The position numbers and the translations under genes were made by a program. A stretch of 42,440 bases of DNA from JAGTVB01 sp049282355 (GTDB taxonomy: Bacteria > Pseudomonadota > Gammaproteobacteria > HK1). This document shows positions 1 through 8,771 of the stretch, in pieces. Where the stretch lies: NCBI GenBank assembly GCA_049282355.1, contig JBAPTW010000255.1, forward strand, positions 1 through 42,440, read 5' to 3'. The first letter of the stretch is position 1. Each line of letters starts with the position of its first letter. The notes beneath the pieces were generated by a model. The model searched no databases. It saw only the letters and a list, made by a program, of their open reading frames with translations, and was not told the origin of the DNA.

Positions 1-1
1 T

Positions 2-217
2 GCCGCTTTCGGGCGCAAGGCGGAATTGAAGCTGGATCAGCTTGACGCCGCGACTTCACTGCTCGATCTGGACTTACCCGGCAACCGCCTAGAAGCGCTA
101 AAAGGCAACCGTAACGGCCAATACAGCATCCGCATCAACGATCAGTGGCGGCTATGCTTCGAGTGGCCGAAGGGCGCACCGGGGCCGGTCAATGTTGAAA
201 TTGTCGATTACCACTGA
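2..217 (+). CDS. higB: HigB-type toxin, 5' end cut by the window edge
   Basis: This is the toxin half of a HigBA toxin-antitoxin pair. HigB proteins are small RelE-fold endoribonucleases that cut mRNA at the ribosome. The reading frame is open from base 2, so the true start lies upstream; the visible part is about 71 of the usual ~92 residues. The recognisable family signature is the stretch with DLPGNRLEALKG, the sequence YSIRINDQWRLCFEW, and the terminal VEIVDYH. The gene ends 8 bp before the antitoxin ATG, the toxin-first order typical of hig loci. Cellular targets cannot be read from the sequence. Confidence 0.88.
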   Translation, partial: AAFGRKAELKLDQLDAATSLLDLDLPGNRLEALKGNRNGQYSIRINDQWRLCFEWPKGAPGPVNVEIVDYH

Positions 218-225
218 GGTGCATC

Positions 226-552
226 ATGGGACGCAGTACCATACATCCCGGCGAACATCTCGCCGAACAACTGGAAGAACTGAGCATGAGCGCGGCGGAA
301 CTGAGCCGCAAGCTCAAGGTGCCGACCAATCGTATTACGGAAATCCTCAACGGCCAGCGTGCGATCACCGGGGATACGGCGCTGCGCCTGGGGCATTTCT
401 TCGATACCAGCGCGGAGTTCTGGATAAACCTGCAAAAGCTCTATGAGCTTCGCCTGGCGGAGCAGAAAGCGGGAGAGGCCATCAACGCGCTGCCGACGCT
501 GGCGCAGATCATGAAAATGCAGAGCAATGACCCGGAACAACGGCCCGTGTAA
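226..552 (+). CDS. higA: HigA-type antitoxin, HTH DNA-binding protein
   Basis: A 108-residue antitoxin of the HigA family (XRE-type helix-turn-helix). It should bind and neutralise the preceding HigB toxin and repress the shared promoter. The N-terminal IHPGEHLAEQLEELSMSAAE and the helix-turn-helix region around LSRKLKVPTNRITEILNGQR (about residues 26-45) are characteristic, as is the following FFDTSAEFWINLQ. Its start is only 8 bp after the toxin stop, so the two are co-transcribed. The promoter lies outside the window. Length and motifs are normal, with no sign of damage. Confidence 0.93.
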   Translation: MGRSTIHPGEHLAEQLEELSMSAAELSRKLKVPTNRITEILNGQRAITGDTALRLGHFFDTSAEFWINLQKLYELRLAEQKAGEAINALPTLAQIMKMQSNDPEQRPV

Positions 553-587
553 TAAGAGAAATGGTCAACCTTCAATTAGCCTAAGCG

Positions 588-1313
588 ATGACAAACACAT
601 CGCCTCCCGCCACAACTTCACCTTCGAAGCCTCCGCCAACTGAGGTTGCTGCAAGGTGTCATGAAATCCAAACAGGACTCGGTTTTACCGAAGTTCCGGA
701 GTTCGAAGAACTACGCAAGATTGGCATGGCGGTTATCGCAAATGTGCCTTACTACGAAACCCTCTATTCGACGCTTGGCATCTATGCAGCGGATACTGGC
801 TTTAATGAGCCAGAACAGCTTAGCATTGAACTCCTGTGTCGCTTATCCAAAGCACCGGAAAAAGTCGATACCCTCATTTCAACCCTTGGGGCGGACAACA
901 AGCTACTTACTCGCGCTATTGCCGTAGGAAAAGAAGGGTCATATGTGCACGTTCATCGCAGCCGTGGGCGCGATATTGCGCTTAGCCCTACCTATTTTTC
1001 AGATAATGCTGATATTTACGCCGATATGGTTGCTGGCACCGGATCAAAGCAGATCACGAAATTAATGCACGCCCTTCGTACAATGCAGGGAATTCCGCTT
1101 TCACTCGTCCAACAAAAAAAGAAAATAGAGGATACACACTTTATAGCGGTTCCTAGTTGCGTAGGTAACAGACTCGACAGATCGATGCTACCAATAATGC
1201 CTCAGAATGACTGGCTGTTATCAAGCCAATTCGGAACCGCTATAACGACGAGGAACTGGACGACCCTCGCCTATAAGGCGAGGGGTTTCCACCATCCCCG
1301 ACCGGGACACTAA
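588..1313 (+). CDS. Unrecognised protein with a rebuilt C-terminus
   Basis: A 241-codon open frame starting at ATG 588, 35 bp after higA. I do not recognise the family. The N-terminal ~20 residues are rich in Thr, Ser and Pro, followed by a soluble mixed alpha/beta sequence up to about residue 184 with no signal peptide or membrane segment. Residues 185-220 are encoded by a 105-bp MITE-like element (1141-1245), and the last ~20 residues by a hairpin region resembling an IS200/IS605 end. The original C-terminus is therefore probably lost, and the gene may be non-functional. Proximity to higBA suggests it is accessory cargo. The coding quality of the first 550 bp supports a real ancestral gene. 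Confidence 0.5.
   Translation: MTNTSPPATTSPSKPPPTEVAARCHEIQTGLGFTEVPEFEELRKIGMAVIANVPYYETLYSTLGIYAADTGFNEPEQLSIELLCRLSKAPEKVDTLISTLGADNKLLTRAIAVGKEGSYVHVHRSRGRDIALSPTYFSDNADIYADMVAGTGSKQITKLMHALRTMQGIPLSLVQQKKKIEDTHFIAVPSCVGNRLDRSMLPIMPQNDWLLSSQFGTAITTRNWTTLAYKARGFHHPRPGH
1141..1245. mobile_element. MITE-like element with 19-bp terminal inverted repeats
   Basis: The left end ttatagcggttcctagttg (1141-1159) and the right end caattcggaaccgctataa (1227-1245) are inverted repeats matching at 17 of 19 positions, the outer 13 perfectly. The 105-bp element has no coding capacity of its own and sits inside the reading frame that starts at 588. TA-rich outer ends would fit IS630/Tc1-like mobilisation (TA target), but no duplication beyond the repeat itself is visible. 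The family is not established. A parent transposase is not in this window. Confidence 0.6.
1264..1284 (-). repeat. Hairpin resembling an IS200/IS605 right end
   Basis: A perfect 8-bp stem (CCCTCGCC at 1264-1271, GGCGAGGG at 1277-1284) encloses a 5-nt loop. Read on the minus strand it has the form AAACCCCTCGCC...GGCGAGGG, similar to the subterminal palindromes at right ends of IS200/IS605 (TnpB-bearing) elements. No tnpA or tnpB gene is present. It could instead be a transcription terminator for either neighbour, although no T-run of note follows. Confidence 0.35.
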
Positions 1314-1393
1314 GTCACGATGCCGTGCGACGAGCGACAATAATTCAACGGGCAAAAAGGCAAGGTGGGACCGTCAACCTAGCGCCTCGCCAT

Positions 1394-2848
1394 TTACAGC
1401 ACAGGCCCTAGCATCGCGATGCTGTTGTTCCAAAGTCTACGAGTCATCGGCCATTGGGCAATCATGTCGGCAGTCACCGGCCGGGATCGAGCCAGGTAGA
1501 CATCCTGGCACTGGCGCATTTCGGCGCTCAGCATCGGGTCGTAGAGTAGGATGTTGTTCTCGTAATTCAAGTCGAAACTGCGTCGGTCCATGTTAGCAGA
1601 ACCGATGAGCGTCACTTCCCCGTCCAGGGTTAGAGACTTGGTATGCAACAGTCCGCCCTCGTATTCGAAGATTCGGACTCCGGCAGCGAGCAATTCACCA
1701 TAGTAGCTTCGGCTTGCCGCAGCCACAATCCATGAGTCGTTCCGCATCGGGAAAATGATCGTGGTCGAAACACCGCGGCGGGCGCTGGCGCACAGGGCAG
1801 CCTGCATCGCTTCATCGGGCACATAGTAGGGCGTCGTGATAAAAAGCTCTCTCCGGGCAGCATACATCAAGGTCTCGAAAACCTCGGGCATGGCCGAATA
1901 ACGCACCGTCGGCCCGGTGCCGATCACCTGCGCCGTCAGGCCAGCATCCCCCCGCGGCAGTGGTCGGCGCAACAGCGCGTCGATATCGTCGTCCACCTGG
2001 GCCATCCAATCGGTGGCGAACAGGTGCTGGTTCTGTCGGGCGATGGGGCCTTCGAAACGCACCATGGCATCCACCCAGGGGGCATACTTCGCCTTAATGC
2101 GAAACTCCGGGTCCGCACAGTTCTGGCTGCCGCAATAGGTGATGTGGTCATCGATCACCACAATCTTACGATGGTTGCGTAGGTCGATGCGCCCTAGCAA
2201 AGGACGCATGAGCGGATTGCCGATCGGCAGGGCGGCGGCGAGCCGAACCCCCGCTTTCTGCATGGCGTTCCAATGTTCTGAGGCAATTAGCATTCGGGAA
2301 CCCAGTCCATCGGCCATCGCCCGGCAGGTGACGTTACGCGCGGCGGCCCGCTTCAGCGCTTCGACCACTTTACCGCCGTTGTGATCTGGCAACCAAATGT
2401 AGAAAATCAGATGCACATGGCTTCTCGCGGCATCGATGTCCGCAACCAGCGACTCGATGGTGGCATTGGAATCCGTCAGCAGTCGCGCCCGGTTGCCACC
2501 CACGGGTTCGAAGCCATTGACCGACTGCCCGACCCGAAACAGTTGCGCGTAGTGCTCGGGAATTTCCGGTTGTAGGTGTGCTGCATCAGCCCCCAGCGCC
2601 TCCCCCATATCCGGCATCCGCGCCAGCACCTCGCGCATGCGGACCACGCGGTGGCGGCCAATGTTGGTTTCACCGAGGAGAAGATAGGCAAGGATACCGA
2701 CCACCGGCAGCACCGCAATGACCACCACCCAGGCCACCCGGGAAGCCGGTTCCCGGTGCGGTCGCAGAATAGCCCGCGCAATGAAGCCAAGATGGACCAC
2801 CAAGAACAGGCTTGCGGGCAACACGGTCAGTACCTGGCTGTCAGTCAT
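1394..2848 (-). CDS. cls: Cardiolipin synthase (phospholipase D superfamily)
   Basis: A 484-residue inner-membrane enzyme that joins two phosphatidylglycerol molecules to make cardiolipin. Two hydrophobic segments near the N-terminus (the first around LPASLFLVVHLGFIARAIL, the second around VVVIAVLPVVGILAYLLLG) anchor it. Both catalytic HKD motifs are present: HRKIVVIDD followed by GSQN, and HTKSLTLDG followed by GSANMDRRS. The length matches ClsA (about 486). I chose the ATG at 2848; the frame stays open to a GTG at 2911, but those 21 extra residues are not typical of the family. It stands alone on this strand, with no operon partner nearby. Confidence 0.93.
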   Translation of the reverse strand: MTDSQVLTVLPASLFLVVHLGFIARAILRPHREPASRVAWVVVIAVLPVVGILAYLLLGETNIGRHRVVRMREVLARMPDMGEALGADAAHLQPEIPEHYAQLFRVGQSVNGFEPVGGNRARLLTDSNATIESLVADIDAARSHVHLIFYIWLPDHNGGKVVEALKRAAARNVTCRAMADGLGSRMLIASEHWNAMQKAGVRLAAALPIGNPLMRPLLGRIDLRNHRKIVVIDDHITYCGSQNCADPEFRIKAKYAPWVDAMVRFEGPIARQNQHLFATDWMAQVDDDIDALLRRPLPRGDAGLTAQVIGTGPTVRYSAMPEVFETLMYAARRELFITTPYYVPDEAMQAALCASARRGVSTTIIFPMRNDSWIVAAASRSYYGELLAAGVRIFEYEGGLLHTKSLTLDGEVTLIGSANMDRRSFDLNYENNILLYDPMLSAEMRQCQDVYLARSRPVTADMIAQWPMTRRLWNNSIAMLGPVL

Positions 2849-3722
2849 TTGTAGGTGTCCTGCTGTCCTTGAAGGGCGAAAATAGGCAAAGCGCAGATTG
2901 CGAGCGAGCACGCGGTCCGTGTAAGGCTCAATGCCAGTGAGATAGTAAGGAGCATTTGCTGTAGCCTCATTTGCCGCGCAATATCCTTTCTCTTATTAGT
3001 TACGTGGCATTCTAGTTCTCAATGCTCAATGGATCACTCAATGGTAATCTGCATGTCCCGTAAACCCGCATAGAACGGTGGCAGCCCCGAAGGCGATATT
3101 CCCTTCTTGGGGCTCGAGCTACGCATTCTTGCCGCTTTTCGTCTGTCGCGGGTAACGTGCCCCGAGCCAGTGCGACAGGTGCCGGCCTACATCATCCGCT
3201 CGTTCGCAGACTTCCGGTTTCTTTGAGCAGTCGCCGCGGGCGTCGGCCGGGTCGACCTAAGCCGCTAGCATCACGCCGATGTCTTCTCAGCCATCCGACC
3301 ACCCATCGATGGTTTGCTTCTCGCGCTTAACACGGATGCGTTCCCCGAGAGCAGCGGCTAACGTACTACGGTCTTCAGGCTCAAGATGTTCTTTCTTGAG
3401 TAGCCACTGCGCTTCCTCAGCCGGCACTTCAGCGCCTGATGTGTTTTCCAGTTCCTCAGCGGCCCTAGTCAGGTGGCGGCGAACATCCGCCTCATTATAG
3501 TTTTGGCTGGTGTGCTCCGCGACCAGCAGTCGCCGCTACCGGGATTCTGTTTTCGGTGGGACACAAGTCATGGAAATGGCGCCGCGCGGGAAACACCAAC
3601 CCGGTGAGCTGTCAAGACCGGTATCGGTTTCAAGATCCTCCCGCCGGCATTCGTTCTTTAGCCACGGCCGCTGAGGCGGGACGTACGCACCTTCGGTCGA
3701 CACGCCCAGCTCCCTGCTTCCG
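2849..3722. other. Decayed intergenic stretch with gene remnants
   Basis: About 0.87 kb without a convincing intact gene. It holds an imperfect hairpin (agcccc...ggggct, about 3082-3113). On the plus strand a ~48-codon open stretch ends in a stop near 3224 (containing the readable sequence LGLELRILAAFRLSRV) but has no start codon. On the minus strand there is an open stretch at 3287-3535, listed separately. The pattern suggests old, degraded genes between cls and the amidohydrolase. No clear promoter for cls was found. Confidence 0.5.
3287..3535 (-). pseudogene. Open stretch of protein-like sequence without a start
   Basis: An 82-codon stretch on the minus strand between an upstream TAG (3536-3538) and a TGA (3287-3289). 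It encodes a charged, helical-looking sequence including VRRHLTRAAEELENTSGAEV and LAAALGERIRVKREKQ, more protein-like than its shadows. There is no ATG or GTG at a usable place. I read it as a gene fragment of unknown family, or less likely a gene using a rare start. Confidence 0.25.
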
Positions 3723-4847
<1,125 letters not shown>

Positions 4848-4940
4848 TAACCATTTTCCCCAAGTCGGTTGTGAGTTCCAGGTTAAAGTGGATTTAACGC
4901 TCTCAAAACCGTCAAGTCTTTAACCATTTCCGTGGGAGCT

Positions 4941-6296
4941 CTAGAACTTGTAAAGATGGTGCCTGATCTCGAAATCCAGATCCTCGGCTGCAAAAACGGC
5001 ATATTCCGAACGTTTGACCGCGAGATAAGAGCTGGACAGCTCCGGGCCCAACGCCTCCATGAGCAATTGGTCTTGTTCCAGGGCGTCCAACGCCTCGGCG
5101 AGGGTAGTCGGATAACGTTTGATACTGCGCGCTGCGCGCTCCTCGTCGTTGAAGTTGCCCGGATCGATGAGTGTTGGCTCACCGGGGGCTAGCTCGCGGA
5201 CCAGCCCGTCGAGGCCGGCGGCAATGAGTCCTCCGAGCGCCAGGTACGGATTGTTGCTGGGATCGCTCCCCTTCATTTCAAGATTGACGCTGTCCTGCTC
5301 ATGGCTCCACAGGCCGGAGGCGATACGGACGGCCGCTTCGCGGTTATCGCGACCCCAAGCGGTGTAGGCGCTGCTCCAGAAGTGAGGCTGCAAGCGACGG
5401 TAGGAGTTGTAGCTGGGAGCCGTCAAGGCCAGCAGACCCGGCAAGTGGGCCAGCACCCCGGCCACAAAATGGTAGCCCAGTTGGCTCAGCTTGTAGCGGT
5501 CGTTCGGATCGTAGAACAGGTTGGTTTTGGCTTGCCCGTCCCAGACACTCCAATGAATGTGGCAGCCGTTGCCCGCCTGCTCGGGCAGGGGCTTGGGTGC
5601 CAGCGAGGCCAGCAGCCCATGCTGCTCGGCCACGTTGCGTACCGTCTCCCGGAACCAGATCTGGTGGTCGGCGGCGCGCAGGGCCGGGGCATGACGGATG
5701 GGTAGCTCATGCTGGCCGTGGCCCAGTTCGGGATAATAGCCGTCGATAGGAATATTCTGCTTTTCCAGGGCAGCGACCATCGCATCCATCACCTTGGCGG
5801 CGGCGGTCATCGAGATCGAGCTAAAGCACAGCCCGGTATCGATCGGCGCGTAGCCGCCCTGGCCGTTCGGCTCAAGCAGGCTGAACTCGTTTTCCAGCGC
5901 CGCCTGGACGGTCAGACCTGCATCCGCCACTCGGGCGATCATGCGCTTGAGGAAACTGCGCGGACACGCGCCCCAGGGTTGGCGATCCAGGGTCAGCATG
6001 TCGCACATCATCGCCGCACTATGGGGCGCGTAGGGCAAAATCACAAAACTATCCGGATCGGGGACCAGCCTGATCTCGCCTACCGGCCCCATACCTTCCA
6101 CTGGCTGCAGCTGGTCGAGCATATTCATGGCCTGCATGGCCACGGTCAGCCCAATGCCATTCTCCAGACGAGAAACCAGGTGGTCGATGGGGGCCAGCTT
6201 GCCGCGAATAGTGCAGCCATTGTCACAGTAAAGGAAACGAATTAGACGCACATGGGCGGCGCGAGCGGCGGTGACTATTTGTTCTGACGTATTCAC
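4941..6296 (-). CDS. Glutamine-synthetase-family ligase (GS-like, FluG/PuuA group)
   Basis: A 451-residue member of the glutamine synthetase superfamily. Such enzymes activate the gamma-carboxyl of glutamate with ATP and join it to ammonia or an amine. Visible motifs are ENEFSLL (metal-binding Glu), GNGCHIHWSVWD (equivalent of the N-G-x-H-x-H glutamate site), YNSYRRLQPHFW, and NNPYLALGGLIAAGLDGL. The start is GTG 6296, with AAGGAG nine bases upstream. The sequence diverges from canonical GlnA, and its partner is an amidohydrolase, so gamma-glutamylation of an amine (as PuuA does for putrescine) is likelier than ammonia assimilation. The neighbour would then hydrolyse or process the product. 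That assignment is inference. Confidence 0.82.
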   Translation of the reverse strand: MNTSEQIVTAARAAHVRLIRFLYCDNGCTIRGKLAPIDHLVSRLENGIGLTVAMQAMNMLDQLQPVEGMGPVGEIRLVPDPDSFVILPYAPHSAAMMCDMLTLDRQPWGACPRSFLKRMIARVADAGLTVQAALENEFSLLEPNGQGGYAPIDTGLCFSSISMTAAAKVMDAMVAALEKQNIPIDGYYPELGHGQHELPIRHAPALRAADHQIWFRETVRNVAEQHGLLASLAPKPLPEQAGNGCHIHWSVWDGQAKTNLFYDPNDRYKLSQLGYHFVAGVLAHLPGLLALTAPSYNSYRRLQPHFWSSAYTAWGRDNREAAVRIASGLWSHEQDSVNLEMKGSDPSNNPYLALGGLIAAGLDGLVRELAPGEPTLIDPGNFNDEERAARSIKRYPTTLAEALDALEQDQLLMEALGPELSSSYLAVKRSEYAVFAAEDLDFEIRHHLYKF

Positions 6297-6335
6297 GGTG
6301 ATCGACTCCTTCGAAAATAGGCTTTAGTGTAGCGG

Positions 6336-6377
6336 ATTGGTTCATTCCCCTTGAGCTGCGATAGCGCTGAATTCGCA
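6336..6377. repeat. Imperfect direct repeat, copy A
   Basis: Starts attggttca and ends with cgatagcgctgaattcgca. Copy B at 6729-6769 shares both end blocks almost exactly, while the middle ~12 bases differ. The copies are about 390 bp apart. They could be remnants of element ends or a repeated regulatory site. Confidence 0.45.
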
Positions 6378-6483
6378 CAAAATAATTGAAGTTAATGTCG
6401 TTCCGCATACGGTTACTACGTTGCATCATCACTGCATATAATGGTGATACGATGTTTCTAAACTCAGCTTTTATGTAGAGTGC

Positions 6484-6507
6484 ACCAAGTTATTAACTTG
6501 GTATAAT
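6484..6507 (+). promoter_or_regulatory. Extended -10 promoter overlapped by a perfect palindrome
   Basis: ACCAAGTTATTAACTTGGT (6484-6502) is a perfect 9+1+9 palindrome. Its right arm overlaps an extended -10 element, TGG-TATAAT (6499-6507). No good -35 is seen, as is usual for extended -10 promoters. A bound repressor dimer would block RNA polymerase. It reads rightward, towards the biosynthetic cluster that begins at 6856. The regulator is unknown and not obviously in this window. Confidence 0.5.
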
Positions 6508-6599
6508 CCGGTATTGCAAGAAGTTATGACCTAGCGTATCGTCGAGGTTCTACCTTTTCGGGTATCACGGCCCTGTAAAATCGCAGTGGAGAAAATCAA

Positions 6600-6632
6600 A
6601 TGGGAAAGAGTAACCGCGCCTTGCGTAAATAA
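6600..6632 (+). CDS. Possible 10-residue leader peptide
   Basis: ATG 6600 is preceded by TGGAGA eight bases upstream and reads MGKSNRALRK before a TAA. It lies about 90 bp downstream of the extended -10 promoter and 220 bp upstream of the first cluster gene. It could be a leader peptide or a chance frame. Only position and ribosome-binding site support it. Confidence 0.2.
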   Translation: MGKSNRALRK

Positions 6633-6728
6633 GTGTAACCCTACCTGAGAAACGAAAACCGCAGGAACAACGGCGTATGGGGGTTTGATATGAAACTCTA
6701 TTATTGAGGCAACACCATAGCGCAGTGA

Positions 6729-6769
6729 ATTGGTTCACTTCATTTATTCTCGATAGCCCTGAATTCGCA
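6729..6769. repeat. Imperfect direct repeat, copy B
   Basis: Starts attggttca and ends with cgatagccctgaattcgca, matching copy A (6336-6377) except for its centre. It ends about 90 bp upstream of the start of the secreted CXXCH protein. Confidence 0.45.
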
Positions 6770-6855
6770 TCGATAAAATGGTTTTTGAGTCTGGAATATT
6801 CAGTCCAACTGGAAAATCGTAATAATTAATAGCCTGCCACATGAAGGGGAGCGGA

Positions 6856-8616
6856 ATGGAAAGCAGAGCAGCGTTTCGTGCGCTTTCAATCAGCGCACTT
6901 GTCTTCTCTACCACCGCGGCATCCGATCCGCAGATCGTGATCTCGTCGGATCTGCCGTCTGATATTCCCGGTGGCGCCAACAACGCAACCTTGACAGCGG
7001 CGGCCGAGTTTGCCTGGCAGGAGTTCATTGCGCTCAATTGGCCGGCGCAGAGCGGGACGCGCGATGTGCCGGATGAGACGGCAAAGTTCGGCGATTCGAA
7101 TTTCACTGGACCGTTAGTCTGGCATACCTACCGACACAAGGTGGAGATCTACCCCGGACAGGGGAGTCCCAATGGGTTGAACGACACCGCGAGCGATTTC
7201 GGATACAGTACGCTACCGCCAAAATACACCTACGGAACCGGTGCTGGGGACAACGGAGACGGCCAGGTTCCGGCCTGCGAAGGCCAGACGCCCGTTTCAG
7301 AGCCCGCGTTTATCAATGCGGATGAGATCTCGCAGATCGGCCTGGACAGCATGTTTGCCGGTACTGCACCAGATAATGTGGCCGGCAATAGCGAGCCGCA
7401 GCTGATTCGTTTCCTGGCCAAGGGCAACAAGTCGCATTTCATGTATGCCGTCGATGGCGAGGCGCTCGAGCCACAGGGCGATCCCCTCTACACGCATCCA
7501 AAGCCCTGTCCGACAGATGCGAACGACGCCGGATATGACCATACCTACTGCGTTGCTCAGAGAAACCTGCAAGCGGTGTCACAAAGTAACGGAGCAACGA
7601 CCGAGTTACCGGGCATTACCATCGAATTCCCGGACGGTACCATCATGGCGAAGGGCGCGTGGCGGGAGCTGACGGCCGATGAAATGCAATCCGGGCGCTT
7701 CTATACCACCCCGGTGCGATATTACGAGGACAGCGGAGATGGCGAACATGCCTGCTATCGAGAAGCGGAGTGGGGCATGGTGGCGATGCACATTATTCAC
7801 AAGACGCCCTCCGCCCCGACCTTCGTCTTTGCAACCTACGAGCAGGCCGATGCCTTGCTGACCCAGGGCGGAGATCCAGTGGAAGATGAGAATGGCGACG
7901 AGGTGAACGACGGTGGGCAAACCAGTTCGACGACACCTGCCCTGGCCTACCAGGACGGCACCCCACCGATGTTGAGTATTGTCGGCAGCGACTACTGCAC
8001 CACTCCCGGTGATCGCCTGTTCTACCAGGAGAATCCGGACAAAACCGGGCTTCCGAGCGATGGTTCTATCTGCCAGAACTTCCGTAACAATCCGATTCCG
8101 AGCCCGGTCAGTGAGGTCAATCAGGCCGCTCACCAGGCCATCCAAGCGTACAATCAACAAAACGGCATCGCCGATTCGCCGTGGCTCTATTACCGGCTGA
8201 CAAACGTGCAGGCGGAACCGTTCGATCGCACCGATATCGATGCTGACAACGCGGACGGCAACAGGTCCCTGTCTGTCTTCTATTTGAGTGACATCGTGAT
8301 CGAAACCGACTATACGTTGCAACAGTTCAGCGGGCGTATCGACCCCACCGGGCCACCCACGGCCTTGCCACTCAACTTCGATAATTTTAACCCGCAGAGA
8401 CAAACGTATCAGAATGTGCTCACGTTCGATAACGATACGCTGCACGACACCTTCAACATGGGGGGCTGCATGGGCTGTCATGGCGTGGCACAGCTCGGCG
8501 GCAATGATTTTAGCTTCATTCTGGGGGGAGGGCGTGTGGCCGAGCCCGACGCGCCCCGTGTCACGCCGCCGGGAACGTCAAATCCGACACCGATCACCGA
8601 GATCAAAACTCGATAG
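6856..8616 (+). CDS. Secreted protein with C-terminal CXXCH haem motif (paralogue 1)
   Basis: A 586-residue exported protein of a family I cannot name. The start at ATG 6856 is chosen because GGGGAG lies just upstream and because it gives a clean signal peptide (MESRAAFRALSISALVFSTTAAS, roughly residues 1-22); an in-frame ATG at 6841 is less likely. A single CMGCH motif at residues 538-542, within NMGGCMGCHG, would attach one c-type haem. The body shares many blocks with the lipoprotein at 11406-13214, for example the FAWQ...W-PA block near the N-terminus, GRFYTTPVRYY, and the ATYEQAD / GDPVEDENG stretch. It is likely periplasmic, and electron transfer or oxidation is possible. It opens the biosynthetic cluster. 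Confidence 0.8.
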   Translation: MESRAAFRALSISALVFSTTAASDPQIVISSDLPSDIPGGANNATLTAAAEFAWQEFIALNWPAQSGTRDVPDETAKFGDSNFTGPLVWHTYRHKVEIYPGQGSPNGLNDTASDFGYSTLPPKYTYGTGAGDNGDGQVPACEGQTPVSEPAFINADEISQIGLDSMFAGTAPDNVAGNSEPQLIRFLAKGNKSHFMYAVDGEALEPQGDPLYTHPKPCPTDANDAGYDHTYCVAQRNLQAVSQSNGATTELPGITIEFPDGTIMAKGAWRELTADEMQSGRFYTTPVRYYEDSGDGEHACYREAEWGMVAMHIIHKTPSAPTFVFATYEQADALLTQGGDPVEDENGDEVNDGGQTSSTTPALAYQDGTPPMLSIVGSDYCTTPGDRLFYQENPDKTGLPSDGSICQNFRNNPIPSPVSEVNQAAHQAIQAYNQQNGIADSPWLYYRLTNVQAEPFDRTDIDADNADGNRSLSVFYLSDIVIETDYTLQQFSGRIDPTGPPTALPLNFDNFNPQRQTYQNVLTFDNDTLHDTFNMGGCMGCHGVAQLGGNDFSFILGGGRVAEPDAPRVTPPGTSNPTPITEIKTR

Positions 8617-8771
8617 CCGACGGATCCGGGTTACGATACCGGTCCTCAATCCACCGCAGTGCATTCTCGAGCATTGCGGTGGGTCTAGGGGTGGAATTGC
8701 CGGCCAACCATGTCCCGAACAACCTTTACACAACACGATTTCCCGGGATCGGATCGAGGCGATCGAGATTC

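Larger units (their letters stand above)
6297..6855. other. Long divergent regulatory region
   Basis: A 560-bp, AT-richer gap between the divergently read GS-like gene and the cluster on its right. It contains two imperfect ~41-bp direct repeats (6336-6377 and 6729-6769), a TATAAT at 6437-6442, an extended -10 with an overlapping palindrome (6484-6507), and a 10-codon open frame at 6600-6632 with a good ribosome-binding site. No intact larger gene is visible. Confidence 0.6.

Noticed and set aside
6437..6442. TATAAT at 6437-6442 as a second promoter
   Set aside because: No -35 at proper spacing and no TGn extension; too weak to list as its own feature.
7606..8481. 291-codon open frame on the minus strand
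   Set aside because: It lies fully antisense to the CXXCH protein gene, has no recognisable motif, and has no ribosome-binding site; it is a shadow of high-GC codon use.
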